From the NCBI GenBank assembly GCA_014799365.1, contig JAAVIF010000022.1, positions 9,720-47,384 on the forward strand: a DNA stretch of 37,665 bases, read 5' to 3'. Under the pieces are notes generated by a model that worked only from the letters and a program-made list of their open reading frames with translations, had not been told where the DNA came from and ran no database searches. Both the position numbers and the translations under genes were made by a program. Shown in pieces: positions 1-8,782 of this stretch; the stretch's first letter is position 1; the number at the start of each line of letters is the position of its first letter. This DNA is from Oscillospiraceae bacterium (lineage in GTDB: Bacteria > Bacillota > Clostridia > Oscillospirales > Ruminococcaceae).

Positions 1-2
1 AC

Positions 3-707
3 TTGTTCAATGAACGTAAGGTTGACTTTATCAACTGCGGCTATTTCAGCTTTAATCAGGCATCATGCAGCTTGCAGAAGAAATTCGGATTTAAGTATTA
101 CGGTACTCATACGGTGCATCGCGGTGATTTGGAAATAGAAACGATTGAAAATATTTTATTTAATAAAAACGCTGTTAATTACGAAATAATAAAGCTTAAT
201 GAAGCAACGGCTCATTTTTTGCCTCACACTAATCAGCCCTTTGATGTGATAGGCAGATTTGTTCCGAGTTATGACGGAGATAAATGGTCGTATAAGGAAA
301 TACTTTACGGAGAAAAAACTCAAAAAACATACGAAAACGAAGCAATTGATCCAAAGGATTATATTGACAGCAGCAAGCGGGCAGTGTTTTTGGCCGTCTG
401 CAATGATTTATGTATAGGAACGGTTTATATCAGCGTGGGCTGGCGCGGAATGGGATATATTGAAGATTTATCCGTCGATACCGCGTACCGTCACATGGGC
501 GTCGGAAAAAAGCTGATGGACAGTGCCGTTAATTGGTGCAGGGAACAAAGGCTCAATCGGATCGTATTGGAAACCCAGGATAACAATTTGCAGGCCTGTC
601 GGTTTTACGTTAAATACGGCTTTGAATTGTGCGGTATCGATACAAAAAAATATGTGTTCACCGAATATGAAAATGAAATCTCGCTGTATTTTTATATGAA
701 GCTTTAA
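3..707 (+). CDS. Tandem GNAT N-acetyltransferase, Sat4-like C-terminal domain (5' partial)
   Basis: The reading frame is already open at the window edge, so the N-terminus is missing; the TTG at 3 is probably not the true start. Residues 1-45 look like the tail of a first GNAT domain (an N-x-A-S stretch, then KKFGFKYYGTH). About residues 115-234 form a second, complete GNAT domain: IEDLSVDTAYRHMGVGKKL is the acetyl-CoA pyrophosphate-binding region (R/Q-x-x-G-x-G/A type), and LETQDNNLQACRFYVKYGF is the typical end of the fold. The spacing and the LETQ-N-N-AC-FY pattern resemble streptothricin acetyltransferases of the Sat4 type, but that alone does not show antibiotic resistance. It would transfer acetyl from acetyl-CoA to an amine in the cytoplasm. 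The next gene starts 16 bp downstream, so the two are probably co-transcribed. AT-ending codons are much commoner here than in ileS. Confidence 0.8.
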   Translation: MFNERKVDFINCGYFSFNQASCSLQKKFGFKYYGTHTVHRGDLEIETIENILFNKNAVNYEIIKLNEATAHFLPHTNQPFDVIGRFVPSYDGDKWSYKEILYGEKTQKTYENEAIDPKDYIDSSKRAVFLAVCNDLCIGTVYISVGWRGMGYIEDLSVDTAYRHMGVGKKLMDSAVNWCREQRLNRIVLETQDNNLQACRFYVKYGFELCGIDTKKYVFTEYENEISLYFYMKL

Positions 708-723
708 ACAAAGGGGTCGAAAA

Positions 724-1980
724 ATGATAACAGACAGCTTTGACGATAAATCCGAATCAAAAATAAACCCTTGTCTCAAAGAAAACGCCGCGGAGGTAGA
801 CGCGTGTATAGTCACCTTTTCGCACGTTATCGAAAGTTATGTTAAGGATAATTACGATTTGGAGCAAATAGGTCAGTCGGCAGCGGTTACGGGAAATCTT
901 CCGATATATCGGCTTTGCCGTAACGGAAAAAAATTTGCTTTTATAAAGTCTTACGCGGGTGCTTCCGCTTGTGTGGCAACGATAGAAGATACCTTATCTG
1001 AAGTCAAAACGGATAAATATATAGTTTTCGGAGGAAGCGGATGCCTAAACAAGGAGATCGCTCACGGAAAGGTAATGATTCCCACCGAGGCGTACAGAGA
1101 TGAAGGCACTTCGTATCATTATGCGCCGGCTTCCGATTATATTACGGTAAAAAATGCCGATATTGTTGCGGAGTTTATGGAATCAAGCGGAATACCTTTT
1201 GTCAAGGGAAAAACATGGACAACCGATTCTTTTTACAGGGAAACGATCAATAATTTTGAAAAAAGAAAAGCCGACGGCTGCATATCAGTAGAAATGGAAT
1301 GCTCCGCCATACAGGCTATGTGTGATTTCAGAGGCCTTGATTTATATATGTTCCTTACCTGCGGCGACTTGTTGGACGCGCCTAAGCATATATACAGGAG
1401 CGGTGACGGAAAATATAAGGGTACGCAGCATGACGCGGCTCATTTTGAAATAGCCCTGTCTCTTGCCGAGTATGCAGCGAAAAGCGAAAATACCGATATT
1501 TCCATCGAACTGCTGACTGACTTAAACATAGACGAGGTGCGGAAAATCCAAAGGGACGATATAAGCACCGATTTTGTGGACGACGCGGACACAATAATGG
1601 AGCTGACCCAATACGGAATAGATCACGGTTGTATAGGCGACACCTACGCGATAAAATACAAATCCGAATATATAGGCGTTATACTTTTGGGTGAAGCAAT
1701 AGAGTGGGAAACCGATCCTCCCGAAATGAAAGAAACGCCATTCTACCGTCTTATGGGTTTTGTACTTGACAAGAGATACCGCGGCTCGGGGATAGGATCA
1801 TATGTATTGGAAAAGGTAATAGATACCTGCTATAAAAAATACGGAGCAAGACCGATAGCCTTAGGCTGTCATAAGAACAATCACGGAGCCGAAAGGTTTT
1901 ATTTAAAGCATGGATTTAAAAAAACGAAGTATACTGAGGGCAATGATTACTATTACTTAAGATACCCGTCAAACGAATAA
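724..1980 (+). CDS. Nucleoside phosphorylase fused to a GNAT acetyltransferase
   Basis: Two enzymes lie in one chain of 418 residues. Residues about 25-250 carry the PNP/uridine phosphorylase fold: a glycine-rich phosphate-binding stretch (VFGGSGCLN), IPTEAYRDEGTSYHY, the TTDSFYRET segment and the diagnostic VEMECSAIQAM, whose Glu binds ribose. This domain would cleave a nucleoside with phosphate. Residues about 260-418 form a GNAT domain with LDKRYRGSGIGSYVLEKV (acetyl-CoA site) and HKNNHGAERFYLKHGF. The ATG at 724 follows AAAGGGGTCG, a fair ribosome binding site. Neighbours are another GNAT upstream and a TfoX_C protein 16 bp downstream, on the same strand. Which nucleoside and which amine are used cannot be read from the sequence. 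Both domains look intact, so this is a real fusion and not two genes joined by a missed stop. Confidence 0.85.
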   Translation: MITDSFDDKSESKINPCLKENAAEVDACIVTFSHVIESYVKDNYDLEQIGQSAAVTGNLPIYRLCRNGKKFAFIKSYAGASACVATIEDTLSEVKTDKYIVFGGSGCLNKEIAHGKVMIPTEAYRDEGTSYHYAPASDYITVKNADIVAEFMESSGIPFVKGKTWTTDSFYRETINNFEKRKADGCISVEMECSAIQAMCDFRGLDLYMFLTCGDLLDAPKHIYRSGDGKYKGTQHDAAHFEIALSLAEYAAKSENTDISIELLTDLNIDEVRKIQRDDISTDFVDDADTIMELTQYGIDHGCIGDTYAIKYKSEYIGVILLGEAIEWETDPPEMKETPFYRLMGFVLDKRYRGSGIGSYVLEKVIDTCYKKYGARPIALGCHKNNHGAERFYLKHGFKKTKYTEGNDYYYLRYPSNE

Positions 1981-1996
1981 AATAAGGAGAGAAAAA

Positions 1997-2254
1997 ATGT
2001 CTGAATTAACCTCAATGATGAATATCGGCAGGGAAATGGCGAGAAAGCTTAAGTACGTGGGCATAGATTCAGTTGAAAAGCTTAAGGAAGCAGGCTCTAA
2101 AGAGGCTTTTTTCAAGCTTAAGACCGCATATCCCTCGGTTTGCTTGGTACACTTGTACGCTCTGGAGGGTGCGATTCAAAATATTGAATATAACTGTCTT
2201 TCCGAGAATAAAAAAAGTGAGTTGAAAGAATTCAGCGATTCTTTAAAAGGATAA
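1997..2254 (+). CDS. TfoX/Sxy C-terminal domain-containing protein
   Basis: A protein of 85 residues with the helix-hairpin-helix-like fold of the TfoX C-terminal domain: near the start MMNIGREMARKLKYVGIDSVEKL, then an FFKLK and YPSVCLVHLYALEGAIQ stretch, all typical of that family. In gammaproteobacteria TfoX/Sxy is a competence regulator, but stand-alone C-terminal domains such as this one are common in Firmicutes and their role is not known. It begins after a strong AAGGAGAG ribosome binding site, 16 bp after the phosphorylase-GNAT gene and 30 bp before ileS, so it probably shares a transcript with both. The family assignment is fairly safe; the function is not. Confidence 0.8.
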   Translation: MSELTSMMNIGREMARKLKYVGIDSVEKLKEAGSKEAFFKLKTAYPSVCLVHLYALEGAIQNIEYNCLSENKKSELKEFSDSLKG

Positions 2255-2284
2255 TTACGATTATAAAGAAAGGAAGCAAAAAAG

Positions 2285-5200
2285 ATGTACGAAAAAGTAA
2301 ACTCCTCTCTCTCCCCGGTAGAGAGAGAAAAGAAGATCAAGCAATTCTGGGACGATAACAAAATTTTTGAAAAATCCATGGAGGTACACAAGGACGACCG
2401 CTCCTACGTATTTTACGACGGTCCCCCCACCGCCAACGGCAAGCCTCATATCGGACACGTTGAAACAAGAGCCTTTAAGGACATGATACCCCGCTACCAC
2501 GCAATGAAAGGCGCGTTTGTACCCCGCAAGGCGGGCTGGGACACTCACGGTCTTCCCGTTGAGCTTGAGGTAGAGAAAAAATTGGGCTTGGACGGCAAGG
2601 AGCAGATAGAGGAATACGGCCTTGAACCCTTTATCGCCGAATGTAAGGAAAGCGTTTGGAAGTACAAGGGCATGTGGGAGGACTTTTCCCGCACAGTAGG
2701 CTTTTGGGCGGATATGGACAATCCTTATGTTACCTATCACAATGATTTTATCGAATCCGAGTGGTGGGCGTTAAAGCAGATATGGGAAAAAGACCTGCTT
2801 TATAAAGGCTTTAAGATAGTACCCTACTGCCCTCGCTGCGGCACTCCCTTATCCTCTCACGAGGTGGCGCAGGGATATAAGGACGTAAAGGAAAAGTCGG
2901 CTATCGCAAGATTTAAGGCTAAGGGCGAGGACGCTTACTTTTTGGCATGGACCACCACGCCTTGGACTTTGCCCTCAAACGTGGCTTTATGCGTAAATCC
3001 CGATGAAACCTATGTTAAAGTAAAGAGCGGCGAGTACACCTACTATATGGCGGAGGCACTTGTTTCCGTTGTGCTTGAAGAGGGCTGGGAGATACTGGAA
3101 AGGTACCGGGGCAAGGAGCTTGAATACAAGGAATACGAGCCTTTGTTCAACTTTGTTTCCCCGAAGGAAAAATGCTGGTATGTTACCTGCGACAATTACG
3201 TAACGCTTACCGACGGTACAGGTATCGTTCATATCGCTCCCGCCTTCGGTGAGGACGACGCAAATGTAGGCAGAAACTACGGTCTGCCGCTGGTACAGCT
3301 TGTTGACGCAAAAGGACAAATGACCGAGGAAACGCCTTGGGCCGGCACATTCTGCAAGGACGCGGACAAGGAAGTGCTTAAAAACCTTAAGGAAAGGGGA
3401 CTGCTGTTCAGCGCGCCGCCCTTTGAGCACAGCTATCCCTTCTGCTGGCGTTGTGACACTCCCCTTATTTATTATGCAAGAAACAGCTGGTTTATCAAGA
3501 TGTCCGCCGTACGCGACAAGATGATAGCCAATAACGAGACCGTAAACTGGATACCCGAAAGCGTAGGCAAAAACCGTTTCGGCGACTGGATAGCCAACGC
3601 GCAGGACTGGGCTTTGAGCCGCAACCGCTATTGGGGTACTCCCTTGAATATCTGGGAGTGCGAGTGCGGACACCGTCATTCCATAGGCAGTATCGAAGAG
3701 TTAAAGTCAATGAGCAAAAACTGTCCCGACAATATAGAGCTGCATAAGCCCTATATCGACGCGGTGACTATCACCTGCCCCGAGTGCGGCAAGGAGATGA
3801 AGCGCGTTCCGGAGGTAATAGACTGCTGGTTTGACAGCGGTTCAATGCCATTCGCACAGCATCACTATCCTTTTGAAAACAAAGAGCTGTTTGAGTCTCA
3901 GTTCCCCGCGGACTTTATTTCCGAGGCGGTAGACCAGACAAGAGGCTGGTTCTATTCACTGCTTGCCATTTCCACCCTTGTATTTGACAAAGCACCTTAC
4001 AAAAACGTGCTTGTACTGGGCTTGGTTCAGGACGAGGAGGGTCGGAAGATGTCCAAGCACTTGGGCAATACCGTCGATCCCTTTGAGGCACTGGAAACCT
4101 ACGGCTCCGACGCGGTAAGGTGGTATTTCTATACCAACAGCGCGCCTTGGCTTCCTAACCGTTTTTCGGGAAAGGCTGTAACAGAGGGTCAGAGAAAGTA
4201 TATTTCAACTCTTTGGAACACCTATGCGTTTTTCGTGCTGTACGCCAATATAGATGATTTTGACGCGGGCAAGTACAGGCTTGAGCCGGAAAAGCTGCCC
4301 GTTATGGATAAGTGGCTTTTGTCAAGACTTAACACCGTTGTAAAGACCGTTGACGAAAATCTTGCCGAGTACCGTATTCCCGAAGCGGCAAAGACCTTGC
4401 AGGATTTTGTGGACGAAATGTCCAACTGGTATGTAAGAAGAAGCCGCGAAAGATTCTGGCAGAAGGAGCTTACACAGGATAAGATCAACGCTTATATGAC
4501 ATTGTATACCGCTTTGGTGACAGTGGCTAAGCTGACCGCGCCTATGACGCCCTTTGTTGCGGAGGATATTTACCGCAACTTGGTTTGCTCAAATGATAAG
4601 AACGCCCCCGAAAGCGTTCATTTGTGCGGCTATCCCGTTTGTGACGAAGGTCTTATAGACAGCGGGCTGGAAGCGAATATGGAAACGGTGCTGCAAGTAA
4701 AAACTCTCGGCCTTGCCGCAAGAAACGCCGCCGCTATCAAGAGCCGTCAGCCCTTGTCCGAGATACTTGTGCAGTCGGAAAACAAGCTTGACGATATGTT
4801 CAAGGAAATAGTCACCTCGGAGCTTAACGTTAAGAAGCTTGAATTTAAGGAGGACGTTTCCGAATACACCGTTTACTCCTTTAAGCCTCAGTTGAAGCTG
4901 TTGGGCGCAAAGTACGGAAAACAGCTTAACGAGGTGAGAACAGCTCTTGCCGAGATCGACGGAGCGAAGGCAATGGCGGAGCTGAAAAATACGGGAGTAA
5001 TGACCGTTACCTTGTCAACGGGAGATATTAAGCTTACCGAGGAAGAGGTGCTGATAGACGTTTCCCAGAAGGAGGGCTACGCAGTGGCTTCCGACAGGGG
5101 CATTACCGTTGTGTTAAACACACAGCTTGACGAAAAGCTTATCGAAGAGGGCTTTGTGCGTGAGATAATCAGCAAAATTCAGACCATGCGCAAGGACGCG

Positions 5201-5395
5201 GGCTTTGAGGTTATGGACAATATCAAGCTTTACTGCTCCGACAACGCAAAGATAAAGGGAATTATCGAAAGCAACAAGGAGGAAATTTCCGAAAATACCC
5301 TTACCGAAAAGTTTGAATCGGGAACGGTCGGAGGATATACCGCCGATTGGGATATTAACGGGGAAAAGGTTACTCTTGGTGTAGAGAAGCTTTAA
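2285..5395 (+). CDS. ileS: Isoleucyl-tRNA synthetase, eukaryote-like (IleRS2) type
   Basis: Charges tRNA-Ile with isoleucine in the cytoplasm. The 1036-residue length fits the family. Class I signatures are visible: GKPHIGHV with HIGH at 55-58 and KMSKH near 588-592, with the editing domain between them (WTTTPWTLPSN near 220) and CPRCG/CPECGK zinc-type cysteines near 183 and 500. The sequence style (opening with FWDDNKIFEKS, and DGPPTANGKPHIGH) is that of the eukaryote-like IleRS2 branch, which is known to be poorly inhibited by mupirocin. The start follows AAAGGAAG. Only 30 bp separate it from the upstream gene, so there is no room for the T-box leader that often controls ileS in Firmicutes. 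It ends before a strong hairpin at 5409. GC-ending codons are commoner than in the three genes upstream. Confidence 0.98.
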   Translation: MYEKVNSSLSPVEREKKIKQFWDDNKIFEKSMEVHKDDRSYVFYDGPPTANGKPHIGHVETRAFKDMIPRYHAMKGAFVPRKAGWDTHGLPVELEVEKKLGLDGKEQIEEYGLEPFIAECKESVWKYKGMWEDFSRTVGFWADMDNPYVTYHNDFIESEWWALKQIWEKDLLYKGFKIVPYCPRCGTPLSSHEVAQGYKDVKEKSAIARFKAKGEDAYFLAWTTTPWTLPSNVALCVNPDETYVKVKSGEYTYYMAEALVSVVLEEGWEILERYRGKELEYKEYEPLFNFVSPKEKCWYVTCDNYVTLTDGTGIVHIAPAFGEDDANVGRNYGLPLVQLVDAKGQMTEETPWAGTFCKDADKEVLKNLKERGLLFSAPPFEHSYPFCWRCDTPLIYYARNSWFIKMSAVRDKMIANNETVNWIPESVGKNRFGDWIANAQDWALSRNRYWGTPLNIWECECGHRHSIGSIEELKSMSKNCPDNIELHKPYIDAVTITCPECGKEMKRVPEVIDCWFDSGSMPFAQHHYPFENKELFESQFPADFISEAVDQTRGWFYSLLAISTLVFDKAPYKNVLVLGLVQDEEGRKMSKHLGNTVDPFEALETYGSDAVRWYFYTNSAPWLPNRFSGKAVTEGQRKYISTLWNTYAFFVLYANIDDFDAGKYRLEPEKLPVMDKWLLSRLNTVVKTVDENLAEYRIPEAAKTLQDFVDEMSNWYVRRSRERFWQKELTQDKINAYMTLYTALVTVAKLTAPMTPFVAEDIYRNLVCSNDKNAPESVHLCGYPVCDEGLIDSGLEANMETVLQVKTLGLAARNAAAIKSRQPLSEILVQSENKLDDMFKEIVTSELNVKKLEFKEDVSEYTVYSFKPQLKLLGAKYGKQLNEVRTALAEIDGAKAMAELKNTGVMTVTLSTGDIKLTEEEVLIDVSQKEGYAVASDRGITVVLNTQLDEKLIEEGFVREIISKIQTMRKDAGFEVMDNIKLYCSDNAKIKGIIESNKEEISENTLTEKFESGTVGGYTADWDINGEKVTLGVEKL

Positions 5396-5408
5396 TATCG
5401 TAAACGAT

Positions 5409-5456
5409 AAAGGAACCTAAAAAAAGCGGCTATGCCGTTTTTTAGGTTCCTTTATT
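5409..5456. terminator. Bidirectional terminator between ileS and the acyl carrier protein gene
   Basis: A-rich and T-rich arms (AAAGGAACCTAAAAAA and its complement) enclose a small inner GC stem (CGGCTATGCCG). The hairpin ends in T-runs on both strands, so it can serve ileS (+) and the converging acyl carrier protein operon (-). Confidence 0.85.
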
Positions 5457-5474
5457 ATTTATTATATAGTATAA

Positions 5475-5717
5475 TTACAGCTTTTTTCCTCTCTCCTTAA
5501 TTATCTCTGTCATTTCCCCCACATTCTTCATGCCCGATACCTCGCCCATAGTGAACCTTACCCCAAACTCGCTTTCCACAGCGTCGATCAGCGTAATGTG
5601 ATTAAGGCTGTCCCAATCCTCAATATCGTCCGCGGTGGTGTCTCCGCTTACCTCAATGCTGTCGTCATCGAAAACATCTCTGAAAACCTCGTTTAATCTT
5701 TTGTAAATTTCTTCCAT
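5475..5717 (-). CDS. Acyl carrier protein
   Basis: An 80-residue, acidic, all-helical acyl carrier protein. The phosphopantetheine attachment Ser is Ser37 in WDSLNHI, the DSL motif. It is not the fatty-acid AcpP by context: it lies 50 bp downstream of an FkbH-like gene and in line with a DHHW gene, so it most likely carries the acyl or glyceryl group loaded by FkbH. The start follows GGAAAGG. It is the last gene before the shared terminator at 5409. The identity as a carrier protein is sure; its acyl group is inferred. Confidence 0.93.
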   Translation of the reverse strand: MEEIYKRLNEVFRDVFDDDSIEVSGDTTADDIEDWDSLNHITLIDAVESEFGVRFTMGEVSGMKNVGEMTEIIKERGKKL

Positions 5718-5767
5718 TTCTTTTCCTTTCCCGAAGCGTAAAAATCGCGCCTCGATTCAAAATATTA

Positions 5768-7537
5768 TCAACAATTGACCGCAATATGCAAATTTTTGTT
5801 TTTATATCCCTCTGTTTTTAATTCCCAAAGGGTATTGCCCTCTTCGTCCTCGGATATTTTTTCAAAGCCGAAATCTCCGAAAAGCTCCTTGACCATTTTG
5901 TTTTTGGCGGTGGGATAATAGTGGCCTTTAATTACTTTAACGCCTTGTTTAACGGCTTCTTTTACAAGAGTATCCAGCATTGCAAGCTCCATATCTCTTT
6001 TAAGCACGCGGCAGCTCATCAGCCACAGGTCTATATCCAATGTTTCCCCGTCCTTACGTCCGATAACTACGCTTACAATGCCGTTGTCTCCGAACTTGTC
6101 CTCTAACCTGCCGCAAAGACGTATATAGTCGGGGCTTTCAAACACCTGTTCCATATCGCTTTGGGTGTACCGCCTTGTGGTAACGTTAAACTGGTTGCTT
6201 TTATTGGTGAGCTGCGTCACTCTTGCTAAATTTATCGGCGAAAAGTCCTCTATAACGGCTTTCATTTCAAGGCTGTCCAGATACTCACCGTAATCGGCAA
6301 AGGCGGACTGCATTTTTGCTCTTTCTGCGTTTTGCTTATACATTTCGGTGCGGTGCAGATCGTCCTCGGAAAAATTCGTCACTTCAAAATATCCGCCCTT
6401 GTCCAAAGTATGGATATAGCTTTCGATGCTTTCCATCGGCGGAGCTTCAACGGGCAAAGTACCTTTTACTATTTCTCTCTCGGCGGGATTGTCGTCCACA
6501 AAGACAATGCTTTCGGGCAGCAGATTAAGCTCCTTTGCCGTTTGCTCGATATTTAAGCTTTTCGGCTCCCAGTTTGCCTTTATCAGCGTAAAATCCTCGG
6601 GCTTTAATACTCCGTCGGGGTGGTTAAGTCCCGCGATCGCGTTTTCATGATCGTTTTTGGAGCAGACTGTAAGCAGTACACCGAGCTGCTTCTGCGCCTT
6701 GATATAGCTTTGAAATTCGCAGTAGGCCTGTCCCATGGGAACCTCCTGTCCCAAGGCAAGCTTTTCCGCTCCGTCGTCTCCGACAACGCCGCCCCAAAGG
6801 GTATTGTCCAGATCGAGAGCCAATACCTTTTTGTTTTTGCCTAAAAGCGAAGCGAAAATTTTGGATAGACTGAACGCAAATTCGGGTATCAAGGGTACGG
6901 CAACAGCATACTTGTACATATTCCAGTAAAGAGGATCGGACCATTTTTCAAGACCAAGCTGCGCGCTTAAATAATTTATGTCATGAATAAAGAAATTTTC
7001 GGTTTTGGCGGCGTAATCGTAAAAGCCTTGATTTAATCTTGAAATAAAGCTGACTCGCCCGTGAAAATCGGCGCAGTCCTTATTGCCCAAAAGCCTCCAG
7101 TAGGGAAGCTCCATATTGTTCTGGACAATGGGGCAGGACAGATCGGCCTTAAGCTTGTCCCACATCTGCGTAAAATGACCGAGCTGATTTTGAAGCAGAG
7201 CGTTTACCTCGTCAGAGGACATTGACATTTCAGGAAAATCGGTTATATTTCGGTTTGAGGTGTGGATAAACACAAAGTCGGGCTTAAACTCCCGAAGCTC
7301 CTCCGAAAACATCGCGTCCTGCCAGTATTGGTTGTATTCGCTTTGGTAAAAATCCGGCTGTATTCCCTGCCACAAAAGGAATAATTCCAGCATATCGACT
7401 ATTCCGTTTGTGGTTGAGCCGCCCAAAACGGCGATTTTTTTCTTAATGCGGTTTGCGCCGTCTGATAGAAGAGCGCGTTTTATGGAACGCTGTTTTTTAG
7501 TCAGCTCGGCCGGATCAAATGGGTAAAAATTTGGCAT
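5768..7537 (-). CDS. FkbH-like HAD-IIIC family protein (glyceryl/acyl-ACP loading)
   Basis: A 589-residue protein with three parts. Residues about 30-230 are an SGNH-hydrolase-like region (IAVLGGSTT, then IHTSNRN). Residues about 236-400 are the HAD-IIIC catalytic domain: LDLDNTLWGG with Asp242 and Asp244, VCSKN at 291-295, and FVDDNPAEREIV as the last HAD motif. Residues about 430-575 are a GNAT-like C-terminal domain (LTNKSNQFNVTTRR, then DIDLWLMSCRVLKRDMELAM). Characterised FkbH proteins take 1,3-bisphosphoglycerate, remove the phosphate and place a D-glyceryl group on a carrier protein. The acyl carrier protein gene 50 bp downstream would be the partner, and the DHHW lipoprotein gene ends 27 bp upstream, so the three form one operon. 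The substrate is inferred from the family only. Confidence 0.9.
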   Translation of the reverse strand: MPNFYPFDPAELTKKQRSIKRALLSDGANRIKKKIAVLGGSTTNGIVDMLELFLLWQGIQPDFYQSEYNQYWQDAMFSEELREFKPDFVFIHTSNRNITDFPEMSMSSDEVNALLQNQLGHFTQMWDKLKADLSCPIVQNNMELPYWRLLGNKDCADFHGRVSFISRLNQGFYDYAAKTENFFIHDINYLSAQLGLEKWSDPLYWNMYKYAVAVPLIPEFAFSLSKIFASLLGKNKKVLALDLDNTLWGGVVGDDGAEKLALGQEVPMGQAYCEFQSYIKAQKQLGVLLTVCSKNDHENAIAGLNHPDGVLKPEDFTLIKANWEPKSLNIEQTAKELNLLPESIVFVDDNPAEREIVKGTLPVEAPPMESIESYIHTLDKGGYFEVTNFSEDDLHRTEMYKQNAERAKMQSAFADYGEYLDSLEMKAVIEDFSPINLARVTQLTNKSNQFNVTTRRYTQSDMEQVFESPDYIRLCGRLEDKFGDNGIVSVVIGRKDGETLDIDLWLMSCRVLKRDMELAMLDTLVKEAVKQGVKVIKGHYYPTAKNKMVKELFGDFGFEKISEDEEGNTLWELKTEGYKNKNLHIAVNC

Positions 7538-7564
7538 GGTGTGAGCCTTTCTTTATATAAGCAA

Positions 7565-8749
7565 TTAGAACAGTGCCTGAACGTAAGAGCAGTTAGGTCC
7601 CGCGGGGGTAAATGTGCAGGTGGCAAAAAGCAGGTCGGTCGCTCCCGTCTCTTTGCAGAACTCCGCGGCATTCAAATCAAAATATCTGACGTCGCAAACG
7701 TAAATATTTTGATAGCAGCAGGTCAAAAAAGGCACCAGCGCGTTTCCGTAGCTTTCCTTAAAGATAACCAGGGTCTTGCCGTTATCGCAGTCGGTAGTTA
7801 TTTCGGCGATCCTGTCATCGCTGCCCAGAAATGAGCAGTAAAATGCGCCCGCGTCGCGGGAGACGAACAGATCGCTTTCATAGCCGTTTTGAAAAGAGGT
7901 GTCGTAATAGGTGGTTTTAATGCTTTCGTCGTTGGGTGAAATATACATTGTAAAGGGTTCGGGGTCGTTATATAGATTTACGCTTTTTGAGTAGTTGTAA
8001 AGGGAGCCCACATAGCCTTCCTTTGTAACTGCCTTGTACTCTGACAAAGCAGCAAAATCGGCTTCCGCTCCCGCTGCTTTCGCAAAGGCCTCCGCCGCAT
8101 AATAAGCCCCCAAGGGCTGCCAATGGTGGTCGGTGCGGGTGTATATCGCTTCTTCAAGGTGAGCGGCAAGGGCGGAATAAGCGTCCGCATTGACAACGCC
8201 GTTAAGTTCCTCCGCTATGTAGTCTATCTTAGCTTTCTGGCTTGCGGTAAAGCCCGTAACGTCGTCGGGGGTGTAAAATTCCGATGACGTGGGTATGACC
8301 ATGCTGTAAACGTTAACGTCGGGCAAAGCCTCTGCCGCGCGGTTTACAGCCTCAATATAACCGTCGCACAGCTCAAAGGTTCCCCAGCAGCCCATAAGCC
8401 CCATATAATGCCCGTTTTTGCCGATTATTTTTATCCCGCTTTCGCCGTCCTCACGGTAATCGTCGGGAACCTCCCCCGCTTTCTCGGCGGGAAGCACAGC
8501 AGTGGGTGCAGTTTCGGTTTTTTCGGAAGTGTTTTCCGTAACGGTTATTATTTCGGTTTCTTTTTTTGTTGTAACCGGCTCGGGTTTGGTTTCGGTTTGT
8601 GTTTCGGTGCTTTCGGAAGTATAAGTAATATCGGCAGTAGCCGCTGCGGTTTCATTGGGCAAGGTAGGGTTCTCCGCTTGGGTACAGCCGCTTAAAAGCA
8701 GCGCGGCGCAGACGATCGCCGCCATAGCTTTGGAGTTTGTTTTTTTCAA
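7565..8749 (-). CDS. DHHW family lipoprotein, AlgJ/AlgX-like
   Basis: A secreted lipoprotein of 394 residues. The signal peptide ends in the lipobox LLLSGC with Cys22. A low-complexity Thr/Glu linker fills about residues 23-90, then a catalytic-type domain follows with IPTSSEFYTP near 153 and the name-giving DHHW at 207-210 in RTDHHWQPLGAYYAA. DHHW proteins belong to the SGNH superfamily, related to AlgJ/AlgX, which handle acyl groups on extracellular polysaccharide. The start is a TTG: GAAAGGACTG lies the right distance upstream, and the next in-frame ATG (residue 9) would remove the positive charges of the signal peptide. It heads the operon with FkbH and the carrier protein, and has its own promoter at 8935-8962 with a long leader. 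It is a clear paralog of the gene at 9024-10445. Confidence 0.9.
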   Translation of the reverse strand: MKKTNSKAMAAIVCAALLLSGCTQAENPTLPNETAAATADITYTSESTETQTETKPEPVTTKKETEIITVTENTSEKTETAPTAVLPAEKAGEVPDDYREDGESGIKIIGKNGHYMGLMGCWGTFELCDGYIEAVNRAAEALPDVNVYSMVIPTSSEFYTPDDVTGFTASQKAKIDYIAEELNGVVNADAYSALAAHLEEAIYTRTDHHWQPLGAYYAAEAFAKAAGAEADFAALSEYKAVTKEGYVGSLYNYSKSVNLYNDPEPFTMYISPNDESIKTTYYDTSFQNGYESDLFVSRDAGAFYCSFLGSDDRIAEITTDCDNGKTLVIFKESYGNALVPFLTCCYQNIYVCDVRYFDLNAAEFCKETGATDLLFATCTFTPAGPNCSYVQALF

Positions 8750-8782
8750 GTTGGTTCAGTCCTTTCGGTATACTTTTTAAGT

